A DNA stretch of 64,000 nucleotides from Lysinibacillus sp. G4S2 (GTDB lineage Bacteria > Bacillota > Bacilli > Bacillales_A > Planococcaceae). Positions 1-8,888 of the stretch are shown here, in pieces. The notes beneath the pieces were generated by a model. It saw only the letters and a list, made by a program, of their open reading frames with translations. It searched no databases and was not told the origin of the DNA. How positions within the stretch are numbered: position 1 is the stretch's first letter; each line of letters opens with the position of its first letter. The position numbers were made by a program, and so were the translations under genes. Location of the stretch: NCBI RefSeq assembly GCF_030348505.1, contig NZ_JAUCFJ010000002.1:872001-936000 (forward strand), in the 5' to 3' direction.

Positions 1-201
1 GCAGGGGAATGTATTCGTAAAGTAAATGGCCGTTCCATTTTTACTGAAAATGAATTATATGAAGCTTTGCAATTAAATGCAGCACATTGTCGTCTAGAGG
101 TATTAGACTGTAACAATGAAATACGGTTAACACAGCATGTTATATATAGCAATGATCATTATCGTATAGGATTATTACTAGCTGAGCCGAGGGATTTCTA
201 A
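1..201 (+). CDS. minJ: MinJ-like division-site protein, C-terminal fragment
   Basis: Open from the window edge to TAA at 199-201, giving about 66 residues of a PDZ-type domain (…GECIRKVNG…, ending IGLLLAEPRDF). The pattern of a substrate-binding PDZ edge followed by a short tail resembles the C-terminus of B. subtilis MinJ (YvjD). MinJ is a polytopic membrane protein that links DivIVA to MinD at division sites. Position supports this: the next gene is csbA, which lies in the same chromosomal neighbourhood in B. subtilis. The N-terminal membrane part lies outside the window, so the call rests on the PDZ end and the neighbour. Another PDZ protein such as CtpB is possible but less likely, because a protease would not end in the PDZ domain. 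Confidence 0.6.
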   Translation, partial: AGECIRKVNGRSIFTENELYEALQLNAAHCRLEVLDCNNEIRLTQHVIYSNDHYRIGLLLAEPRDF

Positions 202-437
202 TGGATGATTTCGGGAAAATGATGTTAGCGTTATTTTTGCCAGCATTGCTCGTGTTATTGTTTTCAAGAATTACGTTTAATCGTTATGTTGCACTAATAT
301 TGGCAATTGCTCTTATTGCGGCATCTGTCTACGCAGGTTACACTACCACGCCTACTTTATATGTGATTGATGCATTTTCGTTAACAGTAGGCTTTTGGTT
401 AGCAAGTAAAATGAAGAAAAATAAAGATACCGTTTAA
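201..437 (+). CDS. csbA: CsbA-family (DUF2198) small membrane protein
   Basis: 78 residues with three hydrophobic stretches (about 6-22, 28-45 and 50-67) and a basic tail (KMKKNKDTV). The start ATG overlaps the minJ-like stop by one base, so the two are translationally coupled. The length and the LFLPALLVLLFSRITFNRYV segment match the CsbA family, in B. subtilis a sigma-B-dependent membrane protein of unknown function next to uvrBA. No sigma-B promoter is visible here because the gene is inside an operon. A bidirectional terminator follows at once. Confidence 0.8.
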   Translation: MDDFGKMMLALFLPALLVLLFSRITFNRYVALILAIALIAASVYAGYTTTPTLYVIDAFSLTVGFWLASKMKKNKDTV

Positions 438-445
438 AATATTAT

Positions 446-496
446 AAAAGGTCAGTCCAAAGTGATAGCTTTCTCACTTTTAGGACTGACCTTTTT
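446..496. terminator. Bidirectional terminator between csbA and azlD
   Basis: Stem aaaaggtcagtcc / ggactgacctttt with a further inner pairing, A-run on the left and T-run on the right. It serves the convergent csbA and azlD transcripts. Confidence 0.85.
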
Positions 497-821
497 ACAT
501 GAAAAATCGTACAACTGCCATAATAATAACCCCAGCTACAACTGTAATAGATAAGCTTTTCGTGACAAGTGCAATAATTAGTGTTGGCACAAATGTAATA
601 AATACGGGCCAATCGAGTGTAACGATATTTCCACTTTCTGTATCTAGTAAGTTTTCAATAACAAGAGCACTTAAAATGCAGACAGGGATAAAGCTTAACC
701 ATTTCATTACAACGTCTGGTAGTTTCACACTTCGTACGAATATAAAAGGGATAATTCTTGGTAACCAAGTTACAAGTGCACAGCCAATGATAAGCCAGAC
801 CATAGAAGCGGTTGTCGTCAT
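495..821 (-). CDS. azlD: AzlD-family branched-chain amino acid export subunit
   Basis: 108 residues, almost wholly hydrophobic, with about four membrane spans and the family's WLPRIIPFIF segment near residue 20. AzlD pairs with AzlC as a two-subunit exporter of branched-chain amino acids and their analogues (4-azaleucine resistance in B. subtilis). The gene overlaps the upstream azlC by 4 bp (ATGA type), giving coupled translation and presumably equal subunit amounts. It is the last gene of the unit before the shared terminator. Confidence 0.9.
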   Translation of the reverse strand: MTTTASMVWLIIGCALVTWLPRIIPFIFVRSVKLPDVVMKWLSFIPVCILSALVIENLLDTESGNIVTLDWPVFITFVPTLIIALVTKSLSITVVAGVIIMAVVRFFM

Positions 822-1549
822 TTATCTGTCACCACCCCTATTGTTGCTACAATAACTGTTGCAAGTAGAACAGCTACATGCGAAGGTACGATATAAGAAA
901 GACCATACATAATAACGATCATATAGCCGATTAACATAAGATAATGCATTATTTTACTATTACCTACACTGCTAAGTTGAAGTACAAGAAGTGCCACAAA
1001 CATAGCGATCAATGCGAAATCTAAGCCCCATTTTTCAGGGTTTGCCACCCATTGCCCCAAATATGCGCCAGCTACACAAGAAAGAATCCAAAATGAGTAA
1101 GCAGTGATATTTAGCCCATCCATCCATTTGCCATATAGCTTACCAGTTTGCATTTGTTTTGTAACAGCTACACCAAATGTTTCGTCCGTTAATAATGTGC
1201 CGAAACCAACATTTCTGAGCATGGAATAGTGTGTGAAATGAGGGGCTAATGTTAAACTCATTAATAAATGGCGTAGATTTACGACGAAAATGGTTACAAT
1301 AATAGCGGAAGCAGGACTATCTGTTAAAAGAAGTGCACAAAAGATAAATTGTGCGGAGCCTGCATAGACGAGTATAGTTAAAAGTGCAATTTCGAGCACC
1401 GATAATCCAGAAGCGGAACCTACAACACCAAAAGCAAGTCCTATACTAATATAACCGAGTAAAGTGGGGACACAATCTTTAACGCCTTGTAAAAAGCTAT
1501 CATCTGGCGTATTTGCTGTTTCATTCCGGAATTCTGTTGTACTTGCCAT
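818..1549 (-). CDS. azlC: AzlC-family branched-chain amino acid exporter
   Basis: 243 residues, about eight membrane spans. The family hallmark (PTLLGYISIGLAFGVVG near residue 28, then YAGSAQFIFCALLL) is clear. It is the large subunit of the AzlCD exporter. It lies divergent to an XRE-cupin regulator across a 118-bp gap holding a 9-bp inverted repeat, so that regulator probably controls it. In B. subtilis azlC is instead controlled by the Lrp-like AzlB, so the regulator type differs here. The substrate is inferred from the family and could be another small amphipathic compound. Confidence 0.92.
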   Translation of the reverse strand: MASTTEFRNETANTPDDSFLQGVKDCVPTLLGYISIGLAFGVVGSASGLSVLEIALLTILVYAGSAQFIFCALLLTDSPASAIIVTIFVVNLRHLLMSLTLAPHFTHYSMLRNVGFGTLLTDETFGVAVTKQMQTGKLYGKWMDGLNITAYSFWILSCVAGAYLGQWVANPEKWGLDFALIAMFVALLVLQLSSVGNSKIMHYLMLIGYMIVIMYGLSYIVPSHVAVLLATVIVATIGVVTDK

Positions 1550-1578
1550 AAATAGGTCATCCTTTCTTGAAAATTTCG

Positions 1579-1634
1579 ATGTATACTAATGATGGAATAG
1601 TTTGATATTTCTTAATGTTTATTAAAGTATACAT
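1579..1634. promoter_or_regulatory. Inverted repeat in the azlC / XRE-cupin divergent promoter region
   Basis: atgtatact (1579-1587) and agtatacat (1626-1634) are perfect 9-bp inverted copies, 47 bp centre to centre, each with a GTATAC palindrome. They flank the space between the two divergent genes. Placement suggests operators for the adjacent XRE-cupin protein; this is inference. Confidence 0.45.
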
Positions 1635-1667
1635 ATGTCTGATAAAATAAACAATAGAAATTGGTGA

Positions 1668-2225
1668 ATGAAAATGGAACAAATGAGTCGAAATTTAGCA
1701 TTTCAATTAAAGAAGATTCGACAGCAGCGTCATTTAAGTTTAGACGATGTAGCCAAAGCTACAGGAGTAAGTAAGGCGCAACTTGCACAAATTGAAAAGG
1801 GAGAGGCGAACCCTACAGTATCGACAATTTGGAAAATCGCTGCGGGTATGCGTACTTCATTTTCTAGCTTATTACAGCCGCCTACAGCACATTTCATGAA
1901 ATATAGTAGTAAGAATGCGCCACATGTAGATGAAGATGATGGAAGGTATCGTGTATATTCTATTATTCCTTATAATCCAGAACGTGGCTGGGAACTTTAT
2001 AAAGTTGAAATGGAGCCCGGTGCCTCTAGTAAGAGCGAAGCCCACACAGAAGGGGTAGAAGAAACTGTGACCGTTATCCAAGGACAAGCCACCATTTCTG
2101 CTGGGGATATGCATGAATTACTAGAAGAAGGGGATACACTAGTATTCTCAGGACATCAGCCACATGAATATAAAAATACTTCGGAAACGTTAACGATTTT
2201 ACATTTAATTTTGCAGTATAAATAG
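1668..2225 (+). CDS. XRE-family regulator with C-terminal cupin domain
   Basis: 185 residues. Residues about 13-66 form a Cro/CI helix-turn-helix (DDVAKATGVSKAQLAQIEKG). Residues about 105-182 form a single cupin barrel (HTEGVEETVTVIQG … GDTLVFSGHQPHEYKN) that probably senses a small ligand. This architecture is common in regulators that sit beside transporter genes. Here the gene is divergent from azlCD, so control of amino-acid export and of itself is likely. A second in-frame ATG at 1674 sits at better distance from the ggtga Shine-Dalgarno-like site, so the start may be two codons later. It is followed by the TVP38 gene within a few bases. Confidence 0.85.
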   Translation: MKMEQMSRNLAFQLKKIRQQRHLSLDDVAKATGVSKAQLAQIEKGEANPTVSTIWKIAAGMRTSFSSLLQPPTAHFMKYSSKNAPHVDEDDGRYRVYSIIPYNPERGWELYKVEMEPGASSKSEAHTEGVEETVTVIQGQATISAGDMHELLEEGDTLVFSGHQPHEYKNTSETLTILHLILQYK

Positions 2226-2236
2226 AGGTGTCAATT

Positions 2237-2875
2237 TTGAGTGAATGGTTTACTGTAGAAAACATTGAGCATATTCGGGAACAATATCAAGCACTTGGCC
2301 CAATCATTGGTTTTTTATTACCTTTTATAGAGGCATTTTTGCCGTTTTTACCTTTGGTCGTGTTCGTTGTCGTCAATGCGAGTGCATATGGTTTATGGTT
2401 TGGTTTTTTATTATCTTGGCTAGGTTCTGTAGCTGGTTCATATGCAGTATTTTTGCTTGTCCGACATTTTGGCAAGCATCCAAAGCTTCGTTTTGTTACA
2501 GGCAGTAAAAAAGTAGAGAAGCTAATAAAATGGGTAGATATGAATGGCATTAGTCCACTATTCGTGTTACTATGTTTTCCTTTTACACCCTCAGTCATTG
2601 TAAACGTTGTAGCAGGCTTATCTCATATGCACAAAAAGTTTTATTTGATTGTGTTATTGGCAGGGAAGTTCGTCATGATTTTAGGAATGAGCGTGCTTGG
2701 TTATGATATAAAATCACTACTAACAAGCCCTATAAAACTGATTACTGCGGCAGTTGCGATTGTCGTGCTTTGGTGGGGTGGTAAGCTTTTAGAGAAGCGA
2801 TTAAACGCGCGTGTGGAGCAAGATCTAAAACAAGCGCGAAAATTGACAAAAAATAGAGACAAACATGCAAGTTGA
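2237..2875 (+). CDS. TVP38/TMEM64 (VTT/DedA-type) membrane protein, YhjE-like
   Basis: 212 residues from the TTG at 2237, chosen because GAGGTG at 2225-2230 is 6 bp upstream; a GTG at 2228 in the same frame would overlap that site. Five or so membrane spans carry the VTT-domain features (FLPFLPLVVFVVVNA, then FPFTPSVIVNVVAGLS), followed by a basic C-terminus (KRLNARVEQDLKQARK). The family is linked to lipid scrambling or membrane homeostasis; the exact role is unknown. B. subtilis yhjE likewise lies upstream of addB, which supports orthology. A strong terminator follows. Confidence 0.82.
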   Translation: MSEWFTVENIEHIREQYQALGPIIGFLLPFIEAFLPFLPLVVFVVVNASAYGLWFGFLLSWLGSVAGSYAVFLLVRHFGKHPKLRFVTGSKKVEKLIKWVDMNGISPLFVLLCFPFTPSVIVNVVAGLSHMHKKFYLIVLLAGKFVMILGMSVLGYDIKSLLTSPIKLITAAVAIVVLWWGGKLLEKRLNARVEQDLKQARKLTKNRDKHAS

Positions 2876-2887
2876 ATAAGCACATTT

Positions 2888-2928
2888 AGCCCCTTGTATC
2901 ATGTAGAATGAGAACAGGGGCTTTTTTC
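2888..2928 (+). terminator. Intrinsic terminator after the TVP38 gene
   Basis: agccccttgt / acaggggct stem followed by TTTTTT. Confidence 0.85.
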
Positions 2929-2948
2929 TTTGACTACTGGTAGGTAAT

Positions 2949-3199
2949 GCTCAGGTAATATGGAGTAGTTCTCAGGTAGAACAGCAAAGTGATCAGGTCA
3001 ATGCAAAAACCGCTCGGGTAGAACAGCAAAGTGATCAGGTCAATGCAAAAACTGCTCGGGTAGAACAGCAAAGTGATCAGGTCAATGCAAAAACCGCTCG
3101 GGTAGAACAATAAAGTGATCAGGTCAATGCGATAACCGCTCAGGTAGAGTCGTGAAGTGCTCGGGTATATCAATAACCGCTCAGGTTGGGAGCAAAGCG
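2949..3199. repeat. 21-bp-period degenerate array, core GCTCGGGTA
   Basis: About 12 units of 21 bp, alternating gctcgggta+12 bp and gatcaggtc+12 bp to give a 42-bp higher-order unit (three nearly identical copies around 2974-3110). Each unit has a conserved 9-bp core and a less conserved remainder. It fills the space between the TVP38 terminator and addB. A 79-codon minus-strand open frame here is only the array read in one frame (14-residue repeats). The same core recurs at 14588-14901. Confidence 0.9.
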
Positions 3200-3258
3200 T
3201 TGGGGATATACGACTAGCATTTTTTATTAAATAGAATGTAACAGGAGGGGAAAAGTAA

Positions 3259-6200
3259 ATGATATTGCGTATTGTATCAGGACGTTCAGGAACAGGTAAA
3301 TCAACGTTTATTCATCATGAGATTGTCGAGCAACTAAAATCAGATCCGTTGGGTCATCCAATTTTTGTGATTGTTCCTGACCAAATGTCTTACTCAACGG
3401 AGTATGAGCTAACGAATAAACATGGCTTGCAAGGCTTAATCCGTGCGCAGGTCATGACATTTAAACGATTGGCATGGCTAGTGTTACAGGAAACGGGTGG
3501 GATTGCTCGGAAAGAAGTAAATGGCTATGGCTATCGAATGCTTATCCGCAAGCTTTTAGAGGAACAAAAAAGTGAATTTTCGTTATTTCGACAAGCAGCT
3601 GGGAAACGAGGCTTTATGGAGGAAATTGAAACGCTATTACGAGAGTTTAGTCGTTATAGCTTAAATAGTTCAGTGTTAGCTGAAGTGACAACCTCGTTGA
3701 AGGCTGTTGATGCGCCTAATACATTGCAAGCTAAAACGAATGATTTACAAGTCGTTTTACAAGCTTTGGAGGCACGACTTGGTACGACATATGTCGACAG
3801 TGAGGGGTATTATCCGATTTTAACGGAGCAATTGAAACACTCTGAGACGATGAAGCAGGCGACAATTTATATAGATGGTTTTACAGCATTTACTGTAAGA
3901 GAATTAGAGCTTGTAAAAGAGTTGTTAAAGGTGACGAAACAGGTAACGGTTGTTCTTCCCTTTGACCATATCGACGAAGTTTATGATGAGCAGTCTTTAT
4001 TCCATGAGGCTGCATCTACGAACCAACGTTTACACGATATTGCAAATGAAGAGGGCATTGAAGTTGATGCACCATTGCACTTCTACAATACGCATCGTTT
4101 TCAATCCGAGGATTTACACCATATAGAAGCGCGATTTGCAGATATGGTGCCTCAAACGAAAGAAGCTTCAGGTGATGTCATCGTACTGGAGGCATCCAAT
4201 CGTCGTGCAGAGATACATGCCATTGCCCGGGAAATAACAAAGCTGGCAAGAGAGAACGGTTATCGTTATCAGGATATAGTACTTCTTTATAGACAAGCAG
4301 AAGTCTATGATCCACTGATTACAACAATTTTCCAACAATATGAAATTCCTATTTTTACAAACTCGAAAAAGACGATGCTACATCACCCTTTAATTGAACT
4401 TAGTCGATCTGCTTTAGAGGTTATCACTTCTAACTGGAAATATGAACCGGTTTTTCGTAGTGTCAAAACGGATTTATTTTTCCCGTTACATGCTGAGCTA
4501 AATGTTTGGCGAGAGCGTGCGGATCGTTTAGAAAACTACTGTTTAGCACAGGGTGTCTATGGTGAGCGTTGGTTTGAAGAAGCTAGGTGGTTTTTCAAAA
4601 AGTATCGTGGTCTTGAATTCCATTCACGCGTGCAAACGGATGAAGAACGTGCTATGCAGGCAGAAATCGAGGCCGTTCGCGATGAAATTCGTTTGCCGCT
4701 AAAATTGTTACAGGACAAGCTAGAAATAGCGACAACAGGCAGAGATGTAGCGACAGCTTTATTTGAGTTGATTGAAAGATTACAAGTTTATGAAAAGCTT
4801 CAAGCGATAAAAGAACGTGAGCTTGATCGAGGTGATGCATTAGCTGCGAGTGAGCATGATCAGGCATGGAAAGAATGGATTGCCGTGCTCGATCAGTTTG
4901 TACACATGTTTGGTGAACAGGAGATGTCTGTAGAAGAAGCGGCTAAAATTTTAGATGAGGGCTTTGATACATTAGAATTTTCTCGTATTCCACCTACATT
5001 AGATGAGGTCATGGTAGCGACGGTTGATTTAGCTCGTTTATCGAATATAAAAGTCGCTTTCGTCTTAGGGATGAATGACGGAGTTTATCCAACTCGTATG
5101 GATTATGAGGGTTTGCTGTCAGATACAGAACGTGAATGGTTTAGTCAAATTGGTTATGAGCTTGCGCCGACATCTAAAAATCGTTTATTGCAGGAAAATT
5201 TCTTACTATACCGTGCTTTAACGACTCCATCTGATAAATTATATATGTCCTATCCAACGGCAGATGAAGAGGGCAAGGCGCTATTGTCTTCACTCTATAT
5301 TAAGAAAATTATCGGCAATGATAAAACGGCTGGGCTTTTGAGTGGGATTAAGGTTGAGCGAGTTGTGATTGATCCAATTGAATTACTTGAAGAAAGTGCT
5401 TTATCGTATATACGTCATCCACGTACAGCCTTAGCACATTTAATGGTACAAAAACGCCAAGCTGAGCACAGCCGTGAGCTTGCGCCAGAGTGGCTTGCGT
5501 TACAAAAATTTTATAAGCAGGACCCTTATTGGGCACTTATTTTTGAACGAGTGCTACATCCAATTACTCATAAAAATGAGGCAGAGCCATTAGAAAACTA
5601 CATTACACAGGAATTATATGGTCAAAAGCTAACATCTAGTGTGTCTCGTATTGAGAAATATTTCCGTTGTCCATTTTCGCATTTTACAACGTATGGTCTT
5701 CGTCTAGAAGAGCGGGAAGAGTACAGACTAGAAACATTTGCAATGGGCGATTTATTCCATGAGGCATTGAAATGGATTACGGAAGAGACACACCGTCTAC
5801 AGCTATCGTGGATACGTTTAACGAAGCAGCAAATTAAACAATTAGCAAGACAAGCCGTTGAGCAAATTGTTCCGGTATTTTCGCATCAAATCTTACTGTC
5901 AAGCGCACGTTATCGCTACATTCAGCGCAAGCTTATTCGTATTGTCGAGCGAACAATGACGGCACTAACACAGCATTCGAATGTTTCTCACTTTAAGCCG
6001 ATTGCTATTGAAGCATCGTTTGGACCAGGGCAACATGAACAGCTACCGCCGCTAGAAATTGATTTAACAGGTGGTAAGAAAATGTTTATGCGTGGTCGTA
6101 TTGATAGGGTGGATAGTGCGTCTATTGATGATCGCTCCTATTTACGGATCGTCGATTATAAATCATCAGCTCGTGATTTAGATTTGAATGAGGTCTACTA

Positions 6201-6768
6201 CGGGTTGTCCTTACAGGTGCTAACGTACTTAGATGTGGCGATGGAAAATTCCTCTTACTGGTTGTCAGGTGAAGCGGAGCCAGCCGGGGTTCTTTATGTA
6301 CATGTCCACAATCCAATGCTAAAGCTTGATAAGGACTTAAGCGACAGCGAAATTGAGGAAGACCGTTTAAAACAATACAAAATGAAAGGTCTTTTATCAG
6401 AAAATGCGGAGTCCATTTTATCGATGGACGAGCAGTTAGAGGAATCGAGTGGGCATTCGAAAATCATTCCTGTCTATATGAAAAAAGATGGGACACCGTC
6501 AGAATCTCAGTCACGTATTGTACCTGTTAATGATATGAAAAACCTACAGCATTTTGTACGGCGCAAGCATCAAGAGGCTGGTAATGGAATTTTAGCAGGG
6601 GATACCTCAATAAGTCCTTATAAACTAAAAACAAAAACAGCATGTGACTACTGTCAATTTACAGCTGTTTGTCAATTTGACCCATCTGACGGTAAGCAAA
6701 GCTATCGTCAGTTACAGCAAGCGAAGCCGAATGATATCGTTGAGAAAATTCGGGAGGAGATGAAGTAA
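3259..6768 (+). CDS. addB: AddB helicase-nuclease subunit (RexB/ATP-dependent nuclease)
   Basis: 1169 residues, the usual AddB length. The Walker A motif GRSGTGKS lies at residues 8-15. Middle regions are helicase-like with the inactivated motifs typical of AddB. The C-terminal RecB-family nuclease domain holds GRID (about 945) and DYKSS (about 965). Four cysteines that bind the [4Fe-4S] cluster appear to be the one in FRCPF (about 802) and those in CDYCQFTAVC (1129-1138). With AddA it resects double-strand breaks to Chi sites and loads RecA. Start ATG has AGGAGGGG 8 bp upstream. addA follows after 1 bp, so the two are one operon. Confidence 0.96.
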   Translation: MILRIVSGRSGTGKSTFIHHEIVEQLKSDPLGHPIFVIVPDQMSYSTEYELTNKHGLQGLIRAQVMTFKRLAWLVLQETGGIARKEVNGYGYRMLIRKLLEEQKSEFSLFRQAAGKRGFMEEIETLLREFSRYSLNSSVLAEVTTSLKAVDAPNTLQAKTNDLQVVLQALEARLGTTYVDSEGYYPILTEQLKHSETMKQATIYIDGFTAFTVRELELVKELLKVTKQVTVVLPFDHIDEVYDEQSLFHEAASTNQRLHDIANEEGIEVDAPLHFYNTHRFQSEDLHHIEARFADMVPQTKEASGDVIVLEASNRRAEIHAIAREITKLARENGYRYQDIVLLYRQAEVYDPLITTIFQQYEIPIFTNSKKTMLHHPLIELSRSALEVITSNWKYEPVFRSVKTDLFFPLHAELNVWRERADRLENYCLAQGVYGERWFEEARWFFKKYRGLEFHSRVQTDEERAMQAEIEAVRDEIRLPLKLLQDKLEIATTGRDVATALFELIERLQVYEKLQAIKERELDRGDALAASEHDQAWKEWIAVLDQFVHMFGEQEMSVEEAAKILDEGFDTLEFSRIPPTLDEVMVATVDLARLSNIKVAFVLGMNDGVYPTRMDYEGLLSDTEREWFSQIGYELAPTSKNRLLQENFLLYRALTTPSDKLYMSYPTADEEGKALLSSLYIKKIIGNDKTAGLLSGIKVERVVIDPIELLEESALSYIRHPRTALAHLMVQKRQAEHSRELAPEWLALQKFYKQDPYWALIFERVLHPITHKNEAEPLENYITQELYGQKLTSSVSRIEKYFRCPFSHFTTYGLRLEEREEYRLETFAMGDLFHEALKWITEETHRLQLSWIRLTKQQIKQLARQAVEQIVPVFSHQILLSSARYRYIQRKLIRIVERTMTALTQHSNVSHFKPIAIEASFGPGQHEQLPPLEIDLTGGKKMFMRGRIDRVDSASIDDRSYLRIVDYKSSARDLDLNEVYYGLSLQVLTYLDVAMENSSYWLSGEAEPAGVLYVHVHNPMLKLDKDLSDSEIEEDRLKQYKMKGLLSENAESILSMDEQLEESSGHSKIIPVYMKKDGTPSESQSRIVPVNDMKNLQHFVRRKHQEAGNGILAGDTSISPYKLKTKTACDYCQFTAVCQFDPSDGKQSYRQLQQAKPNDIVEKIREEMK

Positions 6769-6769
6769 A

Positions 6770-8030
6770 TTGGTACAAAAAATACCTGAAAAGCCGGCGG
6801 AAGTCACATGGACAGACGACCAGTGGAAGGCGATTTATGCAAGTGGTCAGGATACGCTTGTATCGGCAGCGGCGGGCTCTGGTAAAACGGCAGTACTAAT
6901 TAATCGCATGATTGAGAAGGTAGTTGCAACAGAGAATCCTATTAATGTGGATGAGTTACTTGTTGTAACCTTTACAAATGCATCTGCTGCTGAAATGCGT
7001 CATCGTATGGCAGAGGCACTTGAAAAGGCTATTGCAGAAAATCCAACCTCCAATCATTTACGACGCCAATTAAGTCTTGTTAATAAAGCACAAATTTCAA
7101 CACTGCATTCCTTCTGTTTAGCCATTGTCAAACAGTACGCCTATATGCTAGATATTGACCCAGGCTTTCGTATAGCAAATGAGGCAGAGGTTGCTTTGTT
7201 AAGGGACGATATATTAGCAGATGTACTAGAAAATGCTTACGATTCCGAAGATGATACACAGGTTCAAGCAATCTATCGTTTAGTTGATAGCTTTACATCG
7301 GATCGTGATGATCAGGCTATAGAAACATTAATAAGCAAGCTTTATGATACGTCCCGTGTTCATGCAGAGCCTAAAAAATGGCTTTGTAGTCTACCAGAGA
7401 CATATGACTTAGCTGCAGACGTGACAATTGATGATTTAGAGTTGTCGAAATATGTGAAATTAACGGTCAAGCATAGTCTTGATGAGGCATTCGTTTTAAT
7501 TTCTGAAATGCGTGCCATTACGTTACAGCCTGAGGGACCTGCACCATATGCTGAAACTGCAGAATTGGATTTTGCCATGATTCAGGAAGGAATTCGTATT
7601 AGTCGTGAAGGAACGTGGCAGGAACTCTTTGATTATTTTGCTACTGTGAAATGGTCAACTTTAAAGCGTGTATCAAAGGATGCTTTAGTGGATGTGGATC
7701 TACAGGAGCTTGCTAAGAAAAAGCGAGAGGCAGCTAAAAAAATTGTCAACAAACTTAAAGAGACCTTTTTTGTTCGGACTCCTGCACGACTACTGGAAGA
7801 GATTCGATTAATGGGTCCGACGATCGGAACATTAGTCGAATTGACGAATATTTTTAGTGAACAGTTCCGCATGGCCAAATTAGAACGAGGAATTATTGAT
7901 TTCTCAGATTTAGAACATTTCGCCTTGCAAATTTTAACTGTAGAGGTCGAAGGTGAATTACAGCCTTCACCTGTTGCTCTAGATTTGAAGCAACATTTTA
8001 AAGAAGTGCTTGTGGACGAATACCAAGATA
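6770..8030 (+). CDS. addA: AddA helicase-nuclease subunit, 5' exon
   Basis: First 420 codons plus one base of addA, from a TTG start with GGGAGGAG about 9 bp upstream. It carries the Q-motif region (WTDDQWKAIYASGQD), Walker A AAAGSGKTA (about residue 35) and motif Ia (TFTNASAAEMR). The reading frame meets DEYQD (motif II, the Mg/ATP site) and is interrupted there by a group II intron beginning gtgcgac at 8031. Reading on without splicing adds only SATRC before a stop, and such a protein lacks helicase motifs III-VI and the nuclease. Joining 8030 to 8889 restores VDEYQDTNMLQETILQLV and an uninterrupted 1238-residue AddA (B. subtilis AddA is about 1232). Confidence 0.93.
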
Positions 8031-8888
8031 GTGCGACACGTTGCTAATTGAAAAGATTAGCCACTAACGAATGTTAGGAGAACTAAGAATCAGAAGAGTC
8101 GAATGAAGAGGTAACGCTCAGAAAGGCTCGCCTAATACTCCGAATAGCGTAGTTTTGTGCAATGAAGACTAGGTTATAAGCTCGGTGAAGTCAGCTGAAT
8201 ATCACCCTAATCGAAAGAAGGAAAGCGAGATAGAGGTATCTTGTGTGATAGATAGGCTGGGGCTCTAAAAGAGATCTATGGTTAGAATTTAGGTTAAACA
8301 ACAATCTAATGACGAAATTCCGAATGTACGGCTCTAGAGGTATAGCCATTCGAAAGGGTGGTCCGTAACGCGCGGGTTAGTGAGGTGGAGTAAAAATTGT
8401 CTTTATGAAACACCTTATGATGTTATAGGCATCATCCAGCTAACAGGGCTAGAGGAATGACCTAAGGATTCTGTATGAACAGATATGGTTCTTGGAACGT
8501 GGGAAGCTGACTACGTGGAGAGATTGCACTCGATGAAACGGTACGAGGGAAAACGAATCTATCGTATAACCTTGTTTGAAGTTAGTGAAAGTGATGGCAC
8601 AGTACCTAGGAAGCCGCGATAATAAGCGGTGGAGGGATAGCCATTAGTTAGTTAATTGAACACTTTATGTCATGATTTTCAGGTTCGAGTATTGCCAAAT
8701 ATCTTCAGAAGTTAACATTAACAGCGACTGAAATCAGTAATGTAAATAAGCTAAGAGCAAAAATCGGAAATGAAATAATGAGATATAGAGCAATTAACTG
8801 ATGGAACGCCGTATGAGGGGAAACTCTCACGTACGGTGTGAATGGGGGGAAAAACTGGAGATCACTTCAAAGGCTTACCTATCCATAT
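8031..8888 (+). mobile_element. ORF-less group II intron inside addA
   Basis: 858 bp starting with the group II 5' consensus (gtgcgac) and ending …ccatat. A domain V hairpin is at about 8804-8842 (gccgtatgag … ctcacgtacggt). A 7-base EBS1 candidate, tatcttg at 8237-8243, is fully complementary to the last seven exon bases (caagata, 8024-8030). Splicing at these ends restores AddA in frame, which fixes both borders. No reverse transcriptase or maturase frame is present, so splicing and mobility need a maturase from elsewhere, or the RNA self-splices. The layout looks like class B; that class call is tentative. It differs from the IIC intron at 25.2 kb. Confidence 0.93.

Noticed and set aside
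499..855. 118-codon plus-strand frame opposite azlD
   Set aside because: It is the shadow of azlD; the minus-strand protein has clear family features and coupling with azlC.
2949..3199. Short regularly spaced repeats resembling a CRISPR array
   Set aside because: The repeated core is only about 9 bp, the period is 21 bp, the variable parts are not unique spacers, and there is no cas gene. The same holds for the arrays at 14588, 19856 and 37801.
8801..8888. ATG at 8801 as start of a separate C-terminal AddA protein
   Set aside because: The codon lies in intron domain V, lacks a proper Shine-Dalgarno spacing, and the first 29 residues do not resemble AddA.
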